DNA of 19,053 bases from F-183 sp036502165 (GCA_036502165.1 DASXZC010000084.1:1-19053); one strand, 5' to 3'; counted from the stretch's first letter, positions 1 to 8,987 are shown. Numbers and translations: made by a program. Notes: generated by a model from the sequence alone, not told the origin.

Positions 1-374
1 AACTTGATTTTTCAAAACTCGACGGCCTCATCACTGCCGTCATACAGGACGCGGATTCGGGCCGTGTGCTGATGGTCGGATTTATGAACGAGGAGTCGTG
101 GAAGATGACCGTCGAGAGCGGATTCGCCACGTTTTACAGCCGTTCCCGAAAGAAGCTGTGGCTGAAGGGTGAGACGTCCGGGCATCGGCTGGTGGTCAAA
201 GAAGCGTTCACCGATTGCGATAAAGACGCGCTCGTTTTAAAGGTCGAGGCGATTGGGCCGGGCGTGTGCCACGAAGGCTATGAGAGCTGTTTTTTCCGCA
301 AGCTCGATGGCGCGCATCAATGGCAGACCAACGACGTGCGGGCGTTCGATCCAAAGCAAGTGTATGCCGGCTAA
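1..374 (+). CDS. hisI: HisI, phosphoribosyl-AMP cyclohydrolase (5' end outside window)
   Basis: Phosphoribosyl-AMP cyclohydrolase opens the purine ring of PR-AMP in the third step of histidine synthesis, in the cytoplasm. The reading frame is open from base 3, and its first residues (LDFSKLDGLITAVIQDADSG) are the normal start of the family, so the gene begins a few codons before the window and the GTG at 66 is not the true start. The zinc/substrate signature is intact: DCDKDA, then GPGVCHEGYESCFF with the conserved cysteines and histidine. There is no HisE pyrophosphohydrolase domain, so the protein is monofunctional. Its stop lies 11 bases inside the next gene, which marks it as the first visible member of the his operon. 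Confidence 0.95.
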   Translation, partial: LDFSKLDGLITAVIQDADSGRVLMVGFMNEESWKMTVESGFATFYSRSRKKLWLKGETSGHRLVVKEAFTDCDKDALVLKVEAIGPGVCHEGYESCFFRKLDGAHQWQTNDVRAFDPKQVYAG

Positions 375-1083
375 GAAGACTGCGATCATCTTCGATGTGG
401 ATGGCGTACTCGTCGATCCCGAGCGCTCGTATCGGCAGACGGTTGTCGAGACGGTCGCGCATTTCGAAGGCGGCGACGCCGTGCGCATCACGCTTGGCGC
501 GATTGAGGATTACAAGAACGAGGGCGGCTATAACAATGACTGGCTGCTGACGCAACGCATCCTGAAGGACCGCGGCATCGACGTCGATTATGGGCGCGTG
601 ATCGAACAGTTCAACCGGATCTTTTTTGGCGAGAACCATGACGGCTTGATCCTCGAGGAACAGTGGCTGGTCGAAGGGGGGCTGCTCGAACGTTTGTCGG
701 CGGCGCATCAATTGGCCGTGTTTACAGGGCGGCTCGATTTCGAGGCGGCGTTGACGTTGAAGAGGTTCGCTCCGGAGATCGAGTTCGTGCCGCGCGTGTG
801 TTCCGATCATCTCGAGAATCCGAAGCCGGCTCCGGATGGATTGTTTGCGATTCGGAAGGCGCTGCCGGAGACCACGCTGATTTATATCGGCGATACGGTC
901 GATGATGCGCGGCCGTCGCGTCTCGCTGGGATTCCGTTCATCGGAGTCGCGAAGCGCAATCATCTGCGGCGCGCGGAGTTGATGCAACTGTTCGAAGACG
1001 AGGGAGCGGCGGCGGTGATCGAGAACGTCAACGAGATCGAAGGCGCCATTGCGAAGATCCTCAATGGGGATGCGGCGCGATGA
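364..1083 (+). CDS. HAD-superfamily phosphatase in his operon, candidate histidinol-phosphate phosphatase
   Basis: A 239-aa haloacid-dehalogenase hydrolase with all four motifs: nucleophile and acid D11/D13 in FDVDGVLVD, T121 in VFTGR, K154 in ENPKPAPDG, and the metal-binding GDTVDD with D177 and D181. A helical cap occupies about residues 20-100. The ATG at 364 is preferred to the upstream in-frame start at 253 because it puts the nucleophile motif at the usual distance from the N-terminus. It overlaps hisI by 11 bases and hisH by 4 (ATGA), so it is almost certainly co-translated with the his genes. Histidine synthesis needs a histidinol-phosphate phosphatase, and HAD-type enzymes supply this in some bacteria. 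That role is inferred from position; other phosphate monoester substrates remain possible. Confidence 0.88.
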   Translation: MPAKKTAIIFDVDGVLVDPERSYRQTVVETVAHFEGGDAVRITLGAIEDYKNEGGYNNDWLLTQRILKDRGIDVDYGRVIEQFNRIFFGENHDGLILEEQWLVEGGLLERLSAAHQLAVFTGRLDFEAALTLKRFAPEIEFVPRVCSDHLENPKPAPDGLFAIRKALPETTLIYIGDTVDDARPSRLAGIPFIGVAKRNHLRRAELMQLFEDEGAAAVIENVNEIEGAIAKILNGDAAR

Positions 1084-1676
1084 TTGCGATCGTCGATTAC
1101 GGCGCGGGGAATTTGCGGTCGGTGCAGAACACGCTTGATGAGATCGGCGCTGAATACCGCGTCTATACGACTCCTGAGGGGCTCGAGAGCGCGCCGAAAA
1201 TCGTGCTGCCCGGCGTCGGGCATTTTGGACAAATGATGCGCGCGCTCGAGGAGCGGAAGCTGCTGCCTGCTGTGGTCGATCGCGTCAGAGCAGGTGTTCC
1301 GCTGCTGGGGATCTGCGTGGGATTGCAGTGTCTGTTCGAGGCGAGCGAAGAGGCTCCGGGAGTTGCGGGGCTGGGGTTATTCGAGGGAACGATTCGGCGG
1401 TTTCCTGCTGAATTGCGCGTTCCGCACATGGGATGGAACACGCTCGATCCGGTGAAGGATTGCCGCTTGCTCGATGGATTGGGGACGAATCCATACGTCT
1501 GCTTCCTGCACAGTTATTATGCACCGATGTGCGACGCGACGGCGGCGAGCTGCACGTATACGCTGCCTTACACGGCGATGCTGCATCGCGACAATATTTA
1601 CGCCGTGCAGTTTCATCCTGAAAAATCCGGCCCGACAGGGTTGCGAGTCATGAAGAATTTTATTGAGCTATGCTAG
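1080..1676 (+). CDS. hisH: HisH, glutaminase subunit of imidazole glycerol phosphate synthase
   Basis: HisH is a class I glutamine amidotransferase that hydrolyses glutamine and passes ammonia to HisF. The 198-aa protein starts IAIVDYGAGNLRSV, typical of the family. It carries the oxyanion-strand PGVG (about 45-48), the nucleophile C79 in LLGICVGLQ, and the H179/E181 pair in VQFHPEKSG, so the catalytic triad is complete. The length is normal (about 200). The nucleophile elbow reads GICVG rather than the commoner GICLG, a conservative change. It overlaps the HAD gene by 4 bases and hisF by 7, consistent with tight coupling of the HisF-HisH complex. Confidence 0.97.
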   Translation: MIAIVDYGAGNLRSVQNTLDEIGAEYRVYTTPEGLESAPKIVLPGVGHFGQMMRALEERKLLPAVVDRVRAGVPLLGICVGLQCLFEASEEAPGVAGLGLFEGTIRRFPAELRVPHMGWNTLDPVKDCRLLDGLGTNPYVCFLHSYYAPMCDATAASCTYTLPYTAMLHRDNIYAVQFHPEKSGPTGLRVMKNFIELC

Positions 1677-2443
1677 CGCGCCGCATCATTCCTTGCCTCG
1701 ACGTCGATCAGGGGCGCGTCGTCAAAGGCGTCAATTTCGTGAACCTGCGCGATGCGGGGGATCCGGTCGAACTCGCTGAACGATATAACGAGCAGGGCGC
1801 GGACGAACTGGTGTTCCTCGACATCACAGCGTCCTCGGACTATCGCGGCACGATGGTCGACGTCGTCGCGCGGACGGCGAGGCGCGTGTTCATTCCACTG
1901 ACGGTGGGCGGTGGGATCCGCTCGGTGGCCGACGCCCGGCGGATCATTCTTGCGGGGGCCGATAAAGTGAGCGTCAACACTGCGGCGATCAGGCGTCCGG
2001 AGCTGCTGACCGAATTGAGCCAGGAATTTGGAGCGCAAGCCGTCGTACTGGCGATCGACGCGCGGCGGCGGAAGCAGGCGAGGCCGCAAGGCTGGAACGT
2101 CTTTACGCGCGGCGGTCGGGACGATGAGGGAATCGACGCGGTCGAATGGGCGCATCTCGGCGAGACGCTGGGCGCCGGCGAGATCCTGTTGACGTCCATG
2201 GATACCGACGGAGTGCAGCGCGGCTTCGATTGCGAACTGACACGCACGGTGTCGCGAGCGACGAAGATCCCGGTGATTGCATCCGGCGGCGCCGGCGGGC
2301 CTGAGGATTTCGTGCGCGTGTTCGAAGAAGGCGAAGCGGATGCCGCGCTCGCCGCGAGCATCTTTCACTTTGGAACGTACACGGTGGGGTCGCTCAAAGA
2401 GACGCTCGCCGCGGCGCGAATTCCTGTGCGACTAACGACATGA
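1670..2443 (+). CDS. hisF: HisF, cyclase subunit of imidazole glycerol phosphate synthase
   Basis: HisF is the TIM-barrel cyclase that turns PRFAR plus ammonia from HisH into imidazole glycerol phosphate and AICAR. The protein is 257 aa, the usual family length. It begins MLARRIIPCLDVDQGRVVKG; the catalytic aspartates D11 (CLDV) and D130 (LAIDARR) stand at the standard family positions. The phosphate-binding loops PLTVGGGIRS (about 77-85) and IASGGAGG are present. Its ATG overlaps the end of hisH by 7 bases, and its TGA overlaps the hisA ATG by 4. Confidence 0.98.
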   Translation: MLARRIIPCLDVDQGRVVKGVNFVNLRDAGDPVELAERYNEQGADELVFLDITASSDYRGTMVDVVARTARRVFIPLTVGGGIRSVADARRIILAGADKVSVNTAAIRRPELLTELSQEFGAQAVVLAIDARRRKQARPQGWNVFTRGGRDDEGIDAVEWAHLGETLGAGEILLTSMDTDGVQRGFDCELTRTVSRATKIPVIASGGAGGPEDFVRVFEEGEADAALAASIFHFGTYTVGSLKETLAAARIPVRLTT

Positions 2444-3138
2444 TTATTCCCTGTATTGATTTGATGGACGGCAAGGTGGTGCAGCTTGTGCAAGGGCGCG
2501 ATAAGGCGCTCGAAGGCGATGCGCCGGAAGAGATGCTGCGGAAGTTCGCGCCGTTTCCGGAGATCCAGGTGATCGATCTCGACGCGGCGATCGGCAAGGG
2601 TTCGAACGACGACCTGGTCGAATTTCTTGCCGGCCACTCAAGGGCGCGTGTGGGCGGAGGCGTCCGCACGGCGGCACGCGCGGCGAAGCTGGTCGAACAG
2701 GGCGCGCACCGTGTGATCATCGGCACGGCGGCGTTCGATGGCAAAGGCGTGAATCGGACGTTCCTCGACGAAGCCGGCGCGGCAGCCGGGCGCGAGCGGA
2801 TCATGATCGCACTCGATTCGAAGGCGGGGCGGATCGTGGTGAAGGGCTGGCGCGAGTCGCTCGAGCTGACGGCGGAACAGGTGATCCGCGAGCTGGAGCC
2901 CTTCTGCGGCGGATTCCTGTGCACCTATGTGGACAAGGAAGGGATGATGCAGGGAACGGACCTCGAGTGGTTCAGGCGGTTGCGTGAGGCGACCGGGCAT
3001 CCGATCACGGCGGCAGGCGGGATCACGACCCTCAACGACATTCGAGCGCTGCGCGATATGAACGTCGACGCAGCGCTCGGAATGGCGCTCTATACGGGTC
3101 GTCTAGACTTGGACGAACTCAGCTTGTTGAACTCTTAA
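2440..3138 (+). CDS. hisA: HisA, ProFAR isomerase
   Basis: HisA is the Amadori isomerase converting ProFAR to PRFAR, the substrate of HisF-HisH. The 232-aa TIM barrel begins MIIPCIDLMDGKVVQLVQG, with the general base/acid pair D7 and D126 (MIALDSKAG), and phosphate-binding glycines in VGGGVRT (71-77) and AAGGITT. It is a little shorter than the usual 240-250 aa, and the segment TYVDKEGMMQGTD replaces the more common TDISRDGTLxG, so it belongs to a somewhat divergent branch. Adjacent HisF supports HisA rather than the dual-function PriA. It is the last gene of the operon; a strong hairpin follows 20 bases after the stop. Confidence 0.92.
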   Translation: MIIPCIDLMDGKVVQLVQGRDKALEGDAPEEMLRKFAPFPEIQVIDLDAAIGKGSNDDLVEFLAGHSRARVGGGVRTAARAAKLVEQGAHRVIIGTAAFDGKGVNRTFLDEAGAAAGRERIMIALDSKAGRIVVKGWRESLELTAEQVIRELEPFCGGFLCTYVDKEGMMQGTDLEWFRRLREATGHPITAAGGITTLNDIRALRDMNVDAALGMALYTGRLDLDELSLLNS

Positions 3139-3148
3139 ACGGGGTTTG

Positions 3149-3209
3149 AAAAAAAACAATGAAGCGGGGAACGGGACGGTCTGTGGCCACCACCCCGCCC
3201 CGCTTCATT
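3149..3209 (-). terminator. Intrinsic terminator of the minus-strand peptide transcript (possibly bidirectional)
   Basis: A perfect 12-bp stem, AATGAAGCGGGG (3158-3169) against CCCCGCTTCATT (3198-3209), encloses a 28-nt GC-rich loop. On the minus strand it is followed by one G and then eight T residues (complement of the A-run at 3149-3156), the classic Rho-independent arrangement. On the plus strand only TTT follows, so it may also stop hisA transcripts, less efficiently. It lies between the end of hisA and the minus-strand peptide genes. Confidence 0.8.
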
Positions 3210-3244
3210 TCCAAACACCGGAGTTCAGAACTCGACGGCTCAAA

Positions 3245-3276
3245 CCCGCGCCGCCAGGATGAGTGGCCGGCGCGGG
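3245..3276. repeat. GC-rich perfect inverted repeat
   Basis: CCCGCGCCG at 3245-3253 pairs perfectly with CGGCGCGGG at 3268-3276 around a 14-nt loop. It lies in the trailer of the minus-strand peptide transcript, upstream of the main terminator. No U-run follows on either strand, so it may be an RNA-stabilising hairpin rather than a terminator. An AT-rich stretch lies beside it at about 3288-3310. Confidence 0.5.
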
Positions 3277-3362
3277 CCCTGCTCGTAGAAAAATATAAAT
3301 ACGATATAACCTAGGCCGGTCGGTCAACGCGTGACTGCCGCGTCACCGCCGGGGGCTGGAAA

Positions 3363-3413
3363 TCAGCCGCCCCAAACGGTCATGCCGGACTTCATGTTCG
3401 ACTTGATTTTCAT
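3363..3413 (-). CDS. 16-aa peptide, copy 2 (MKIKSNMKSGMTVWGG)
   Basis: A minus-strand frame, ATG at 3413-3411 and TGA at 3365-3363, encodes MKIKSNMKSGMTVWGG. An AAAGGA ribosome binding site lies about 9 bases upstream of the ATG. The sequence is identical to the other copy although two codons differ: AAG instead of AAA for Lys4 and GGC instead of GGA for Gly15. The peptide is basic at the N-terminus (K2, K4, K8), has four methionines counting the start, and ends with Trp-Gly-Gly. I do not recognise a characterised family. A short Lys-rich leader plus Gly-rich end would suit a modified peptide precursor or a signalling or regulatory peptide, but no modifying enzyme or exporter is in the window. 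Confidence 0.7.
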   Translation of the reverse strand: MKIKSNMKSGMTVWGG

Positions 3414-3473
3414 GGCAATATTCCTTTCCGGGTCCTAAGACACTTCAAACGGTCAACCTGACGGGGGCTGTAA

Positions 3474-3524
3474 TCAGCCTCCCCAAACGGTCATGCCGGA
3501 CTTCATGTTCGATTTGATTTTCAT
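3474..3524 (-). CDS. 16-aa peptide, copy 1 (MKIKSNMKSGMTVWGG)
   Basis: This is the promoter-proximal copy, ATG at 3524-3522 and TGA at 3476-3474. It is preceded by a strong AGAGGGG ribosome binding site about 8 bases from the ATG. It encodes the same 16 residues as the downstream copy, with only synonymous differences. The two ribosome binding sites and leaders differ, so the two frames are kept translatable independently. There is no hydrophobic segment, so it is unlikely to be a membrane toxin or an exported peptide of the ordinary signal-sequence kind. Function unknown. Confidence 0.72.
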   Translation of the reverse strand: MKIKSNMKSGMTVWGG

Positions 3525-3877
3525 AACGTGATCCCCTCTAGTAATTTGTCTGGGTTTGTTCTCAGACACCTTATATTTTGCACTTGCGGTACCAAAGGTG
3601 GAAAGCGAGGTACTAATCGGAATCCCAGGTGCGGTAGGTGCATGAAAACAGAGCGCTAATCGATGGACGCTGGGGTGCCAGCAAGGCGTGCGCGAGGAGT
3701 GGCAATAGATCGAAAACCTTAACAGAAATGTTGAGAGTGGCAGCGTTCCTGCTAAGGGATCCGCTTTAGCTCGGGCACAAAACGCGTACCAGTGATCATG
3801 CGCCGTCCCCAGGCAGCTTTGAATTTCGTGACAGAATGCCCCATGTCCAGTACTGTGGAAAGAGAAGGAGACGCGCC
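3525..3877. other. Intergenic region between the peptide locus and the antitoxin-like gene
   Basis: I see no convincing gene in this 350-bp stretch. On the minus strand a TATAAG box (3575-3570) could be the -10 of the peptide transcript, although no good -35 precedes it. An inverted repeat TGTCTG/CAGACA (3547-3552 and 3563-3568) would then lie at the 5' end of that RNA. On the plus strand, a 14-bp element shared with another intergenic region lies at 3824-3837, and a CAGTACTG palindrome at 3849-3856. The middle, 3600-3800, shows nothing I can assign. Confidence 0.45.
3824..3837 (+). promoter_or_regulatory. Shared element TTTCGTGACAGAAT upstream of small gene
   Basis: The 14-mer TTTCGTGACAGAAT occurs here, 40 bases before the ATG of the antitoxin-like gene, and again at 17619-17632, 33 bases before the ATG of the GYF-FHA-PrsW gene. 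The similar distance and same orientation suggest a common promoter or regulator site. GTGACA resembles a -35 box, but a matching -10 is visible only loosely here (TACTGT at 3851-3856) and not at the second site. Confidence 0.35.
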
Positions 3878-4015
3878 ATGAACGTAACGATCGAAATTTC
3901 CGAAGACCGAGCCGCCCGCTTTCAAAGGCAAGCGCAAGCCCGCGGACTTACCCTCGATCGCTGGCTGGTCGAACTCGGCGAACAGAACGCGCCCGCCCGA
4001 GACAGCGGGCGATAA
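3878..4015 (+). CDS. 45-aa ribbon-helix-helix/VapB-like small protein
   Basis: A short frame encodes MNVTIEISEDRAARFQRQAQ and continues to RDSGR. It has an excellent ribosome binding site (AAGGAG, 7 bases before the ATG). The pattern of a short N-terminal strand (NVTIEIS) followed by a charged helix, ARGLTLDRWLVEL and a tapering tail resembles ribbon-helix-helix antitoxins of VapB/RelB type, which bind DNA as dimers. No PIN, RelE or other toxin gene follows: the next gene, 91 bases on, is a sigma-54 activator. It is therefore an orphan antitoxin-like protein or a small transcription factor. The strong ribosome binding site makes me confident it is translated; the family assignment is by pattern only. 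Confidence 0.65.
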   Translation: MNVTIEISEDRAARFQRQAQARGLTLDRWLVELGEQNAPARDSGR

Positions 4016-4047
4016 GCCGAAGCGTTTGAGTCGTTCACTCCAAGCCA

Positions 4048-4064
4048 GGCCGGCGAATCCGGCC
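4048..4064. repeat. Small hairpin after the 45-aa gene
   Basis: GGCCGG (4048-4053) and CCGGCC (4059-4064) form a perfect 6-bp stem with a 5-nt loop. It lies between the small gene and the promoter of the sigma-54 activator. Without a U-run it is at most a weak terminator. Confidence 0.35.
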
Positions 4065-4083
4065 GGGCGAAACCAGGCTCAAC

Positions 4084-4092
4084 TGATATACT
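4084..4092 (+). promoter_or_regulatory. Extended -10 promoter for the sigma-54 activator
   Basis: TGATATACT matches an extended -10 box (TG-N-TATACT, with TATACT at 4087-4092). No good -35 lies 16-18 bases upstream, which extended -10 promoters tolerate. The expected start of transcription, near 4099, is only about 8 bases before the GTG start at 4107, so the mRNA would be nearly leaderless, in keeping with the lack of a ribosome binding site there. Confidence 0.4.
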
Positions 4093-4106
4093 TTCAGTGA
4101 CCAATC

Positions 4107-6013
<1,907 letters not shown>

Positions 6014-6014
<1 letters not shown>

Positions 6015-7147
6015 TGTTTTCACGCCGTCTGCAGTGGGACCAGTCGCGCAATCGGATTTCCGAGCGGCTCGAGGCGTATAGGCAAACCGGAAAGCCGCTG
6101 CTCGATTTGACGGGATCGAATCCGACGCACGCGGGCTTTGCGTGGCCTTCGGATCTGCTGGCGCCGCTTGCTGATGAGCGGGCGCTCGCGTACGATCCTG
6201 ATCCGCGAGGATTGTTGAGCGCGCGCGAGGCTGTCGCGGATTATCAACAGTGCAGCACGGATCAGGTGCTGCTAACGGCGTCGACGAGCGAGGCTTATTC
6301 GTACCTGTTCAAACTGCTCGCGGATGCCGGAGAGGAGATTCTCGCGCCGCGGCCGTCGTATCCGTTGTTCGATTTTCTGGCGGCGCTCGAATTGGTGCGG
6401 ATCGTTCCGTATCCGCTGTTTTACGACCATGGATGGTCGATCGACATGGCGGCGCTCGAGGAGGCGATCACGGATCGCACAAGGGCGATCGTGGTGGTGA
6501 ATCCGAACAATCCGACGGGATCGTATTTGCGTGCGAGCGAACTCGCGGCCCTTGAGCGATTGTGTGCGCGGCATGATCTGGCGCTGATCTCCGATGAAGT
6601 GTTCGCCGATTTTGCCTTGACTGACGGCGATTCCGATCGCTTGTTGTCGGTGGCGCGCGGCGTCGATCCCAAGACGACGGCATTCTCCCTCGGCGGATTG
6701 TCGAAGGCCTGCGCACTGCCGCAGTTGAAACTCGGCTGGATCGTGTCGAATTCACCGGCCGCTCTCGGAAGGCTCGAACTGATCGCGGATACGTACCTCT
6801 CTGTATCGACTCCCGTGCAGATGGCGCTGCCAAAGCTGCTCGCGGGACGGCATGAGATCCAGAGGCAGATCCTCGAGCGGCTGCGTGCGAACAGGCAGCG
6901 AGTCCCTGGGGCGCTTGCAGTTGAAGGAGGATGGACTGCAGTGATCCGCGTGCCGAGGCTCGAGAGCGATGAGGAATTTGTGTTACGTCTGCTCGACGAA
7001 GAGGGAGTGCTTGTGCAGCCTGGGTTCTTCTACGATTTTCCAACGAGCACGCAAGCGGTGGTCGTCAGTCTGCTGACGCCGGAAGCCGACTTTGCGGAGG
7101 GATCGCAGCGGATGGAAGCGGCCGTCAATCGCCTGCTGCGAGGCTGA
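6014..7147 (+). CDS. PLP-dependent aminotransferase, class I/II
   Basis: A 377-aa fold-type I aminotransferase. Seen in the sequence: NPNNPTG (163-169) with N166 for the PLP ring, D194 in LISDEVFADF for the pyridine nitrogen, and the Schiff-base lysine K231 in GGLSKACALPQLKLGW. The start is GTG overlapping the preceding stop by one base (TAGTG), with AAGGGG close by, so translation is probably coupled to the regulator. Near the C-terminus, where most relatives have R-L/I-S for the substrate alpha-carboxylate arginine, this protein reads QAVVVSLLTP with no arginine. Substrate is therefore uncertain; alanine-, aspartate- or histidinol-phosphate-type activity cannot be told from sequence. Its 3' end overlaps the convergent glycosyltransferase by 23 bases. 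Confidence 0.9.
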
Positions 7148-8918
7148 GCCCGGCGAGCGGACGCAGATCGAGGACCTCGGCGGATAGCGCCTCGAATCGC
7201 GACGTGGGCATCAAATGGAATCGAACGGGCAGCCGGGTGTGGCGTGCGAGCTGTGAGTGCAACTGGTGAGGCGGAGGCTCCGGAGTGCAGACGTGCAGAC
7301 CTTGGTTGTCGATCGCGAAGGGAATCACTTTCCAGTCGCGTATGAAATGGATCGGCAGCGCACGCGCGACCTTGCGTGGGATCGAGAGCGGACCGGCGCC
7401 AATGACGGGCAGTTGTTGCTGCAGGCCGAGCGCCTCGTACATCTGCTGCTCAGTGATCGCGCCGGTGCGCACCAGATATTCTCCGAGGCGGAGGAATTCG
7501 CCTTTGTTGGCGAGTGCGTACTCGATCGTCTGGCGGTCGAGTAGACGGTTCTGAACGAGGATCTCCCCGAGCCGGAGGGATTGGCCCAGTAGGGCCGCGC
7601 GCGATGGATATTCGTGGGCGGTCTTCCTCCACGACAGGGCTTGGCCCCTGACGCGGGCGGACACATAGGATCCGACCGCCTGTATGGTCGCGAGACCGTT
7701 GATCCAATTTCCCCATACGATTCGAACCGGCGCCATTGCCGCCATAGATCCTCCATAAACGCGCATTACACACCCCATTCGGAACATAATTCGATAAACG
7801 CCGAGCGCCGCTGTCGCCGCGAACAGCGCGCGCAGGGATACCGGGAGCGATGTTCCACTCCAATTTTTCGAACAACAGATCGCGATGAACAGAGCGTTCG
7901 TCACGAGCCCGAGCGGCGAGCCGATCAATCCTTTGCGATCCCGCCAGAGCCAGTAGCGCGTCTTCCAGTCGTTGCACCAGCCGTTGCGCGCCCAGGATTG
8001 AAGCGCGATGCCAGTGACCCAACGCGTCCTCTGACGCACGGATGACCAGAACGACTGCGGAAAATATTCGCGCGTGGCGAGGAACGATCCGTTGGCGGAT
8101 TTCAGAATCGGCACGAACTTCTGGCGGAACCCGAGGTGATGCAGGCGCAGGCCGTTCTCGTAATCTTCCGTGAGCGCGCCCGGGATGAAGATCTGGTTCG
8201 AGTCGTGCTCGGCGAGCGCTTCGAGGGCGCGGCGGCTGTAGCCGGTACCGACTCCGGCGGAGGGAACGAACGCTCCCATTGCCGAGCGAACGCTGAGATC
8301 GCGCGTATGCATCTCAGCGAATTCGTCGCAGTAGATGCCGTGCGTGAGCGCGAGCAGCGGAGTCTTCAACGCGAGCACGGGGATTTGCACGAAGTCCGCG
8401 TCGTTCATGTAGAAATTGATCCAGCGCAAGGCTTGCGGATGAATGATGTCCTCGGCGTCGTGCGTGATGACGAGTTCGTAGCGGACGCCGCTTTGTTCCT
8501 CGTCGACGAGCATCTGCTGATAAATCCAGTTGAGGCAGTCGGCCTTCGAAGTCGGGCCGGGATGAGGAACGGGGCACACGCGGACATCCGGCATGCGGGC
8601 GGCGGCACGTTCGACAGCTTCCCGCGTTGCAGGATCGTTCGGGTAGACGCCGGCGAAGATCGTGTAACACGGGTATTCGATGGCCGCCAGATTGTGCGAC
8701 AGCATCTGCTCGATCACTTGGTGCTCGTGCCAGAGCGGTACAAAGATGGCGATGCGCCGGGGAGCGGTGCGATCGAGATCCTCAGACGAAGGGGCGCAGG
8801 CCGGATGAACGATCGAATGCCACCACCACAGGAAGTCGACGACGAGATCATCGATTCCGCTGAGAATCAGGTAGACCGCGACGGGGACACTGATGGCGAC
8901 AATCCAACTGGTGGCCAC
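7125..8918 (-). CDS. NfrB-like membrane glycosyltransferase with C-terminal MshEN domain
   Basis: A 597-aa inner-membrane family 2 glycosyltransferase. A hydrophobic N-terminal segment (about 5-32) precedes the GT domain (about 52-310), which has DAED (154-157), TED (250-252) and QRTRW (296-300), the processive-synthase QxxRW motif. Further hydrophobic segments lie at about 332-352 and 360-378. The C-terminal part, about 445-590, carries two tandem 24-residue-type repeats starting RLGEIL (449) and RLGEYL (477), each with spaced leucines, the MshEN c-di-GMP-binding pattern. E. coli NfrB, the phage N4 receptor component and exopolysaccharide synthase, has the same order. No nfrA partner is in view. 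Start GTG at 8918; an in-frame TAA just upstream rules out a longer form. A -10-like TAGAAT (8973-8968) may provide its own promoter. Confidence 0.88.
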   Translation of the reverse strand: MATSWIVAISVPVAVYLILSGIDDLVVDFLWWWHSIVHPACAPSSEDLDRTAPRRIAIFVPLWHEHQVIEQMLSHNLAAIEYPCYTIFAGVYPNDPATREAVERAAARMPDVRVCPVPHPGPTSKADCLNWIYQQMLVDEEQSGVRYELVITHDAEDIIHPQALRWINFYMNDADFVQIPVLALKTPLLALTHGIYCDEFAEMHTRDLSVRSAMGAFVPSAGVGTGYSRRALEALAEHDSNQIFIPGALTEDYENGLRLHHLGFRQKFVPILKSANGSFLATREYFPQSFWSSVRQRTRWVTGIALQSWARNGWCNDWKTRYWLWRDRKGLIGSPLGLVTNALFIAICCSKNWSGTSLPVSLRALFAATAALGVYRIMFRMGCVMRVYGGSMAAMAPVRIVWGNWINGLATIQAVGSYVSARVRGQALSWRKTAHEYPSRAALLGQSLRLGEILVQNRLLDRQTIEYALANKGEFLRLGEYLVRTGAITEQQMYEALGLQQQLPVIGAGPLSIPRKVARALPIHFIRDWKVIPFAIDNQGLHVCTPEPPPHQLHSQLARHTRLPVRFHLMPTSRFEALSAEVLDLRPLAGLSLAAGD

Positions 8919-8987
8919 ACATTGTTAGTGGGCGCGGGGCGGAAAGATTCTCTTTCGGATTTTGCTTATTCTATAGCCCTTGTGGAG

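Larger units (their letters stand above)
3351..3524 (-). repeat. Tandem duplication carrying the two 16-aa peptide genes
   Basis: Two direct copies, 3351-3413 and 3463-3524, of a 62-63 bp segment begin at GGGGGCTG and run through the whole peptide frame. They are almost identical; I see one small indel region just outside the coding part and two third-position substitutions inside it. The start-to-start period is 111 bp. Weaker similarity continues into the spacers: a GGTCAAC block in the trailers and a GGGT...AGACAC block upstream. On the minus strand the end of each frame (TGGGGxGGCTGA) can pair with the CAGCCCCC just after the stop, giving a small hairpin over each stop codon. Confidence 0.9.

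Noticed and set aside
253..363. Upstream extension of the HAD protein by 37 residues
   Set aside because: It lies wholly inside hisI in another frame; the ATG at 364 gives the normal distance to the nucleophile motif.
3159..3314. Plus-strand 51-codon frame starting MKRGTGRS
   Set aside because: There is no ribosome binding site and the frame is made from the two arms of the terminator hairpin.
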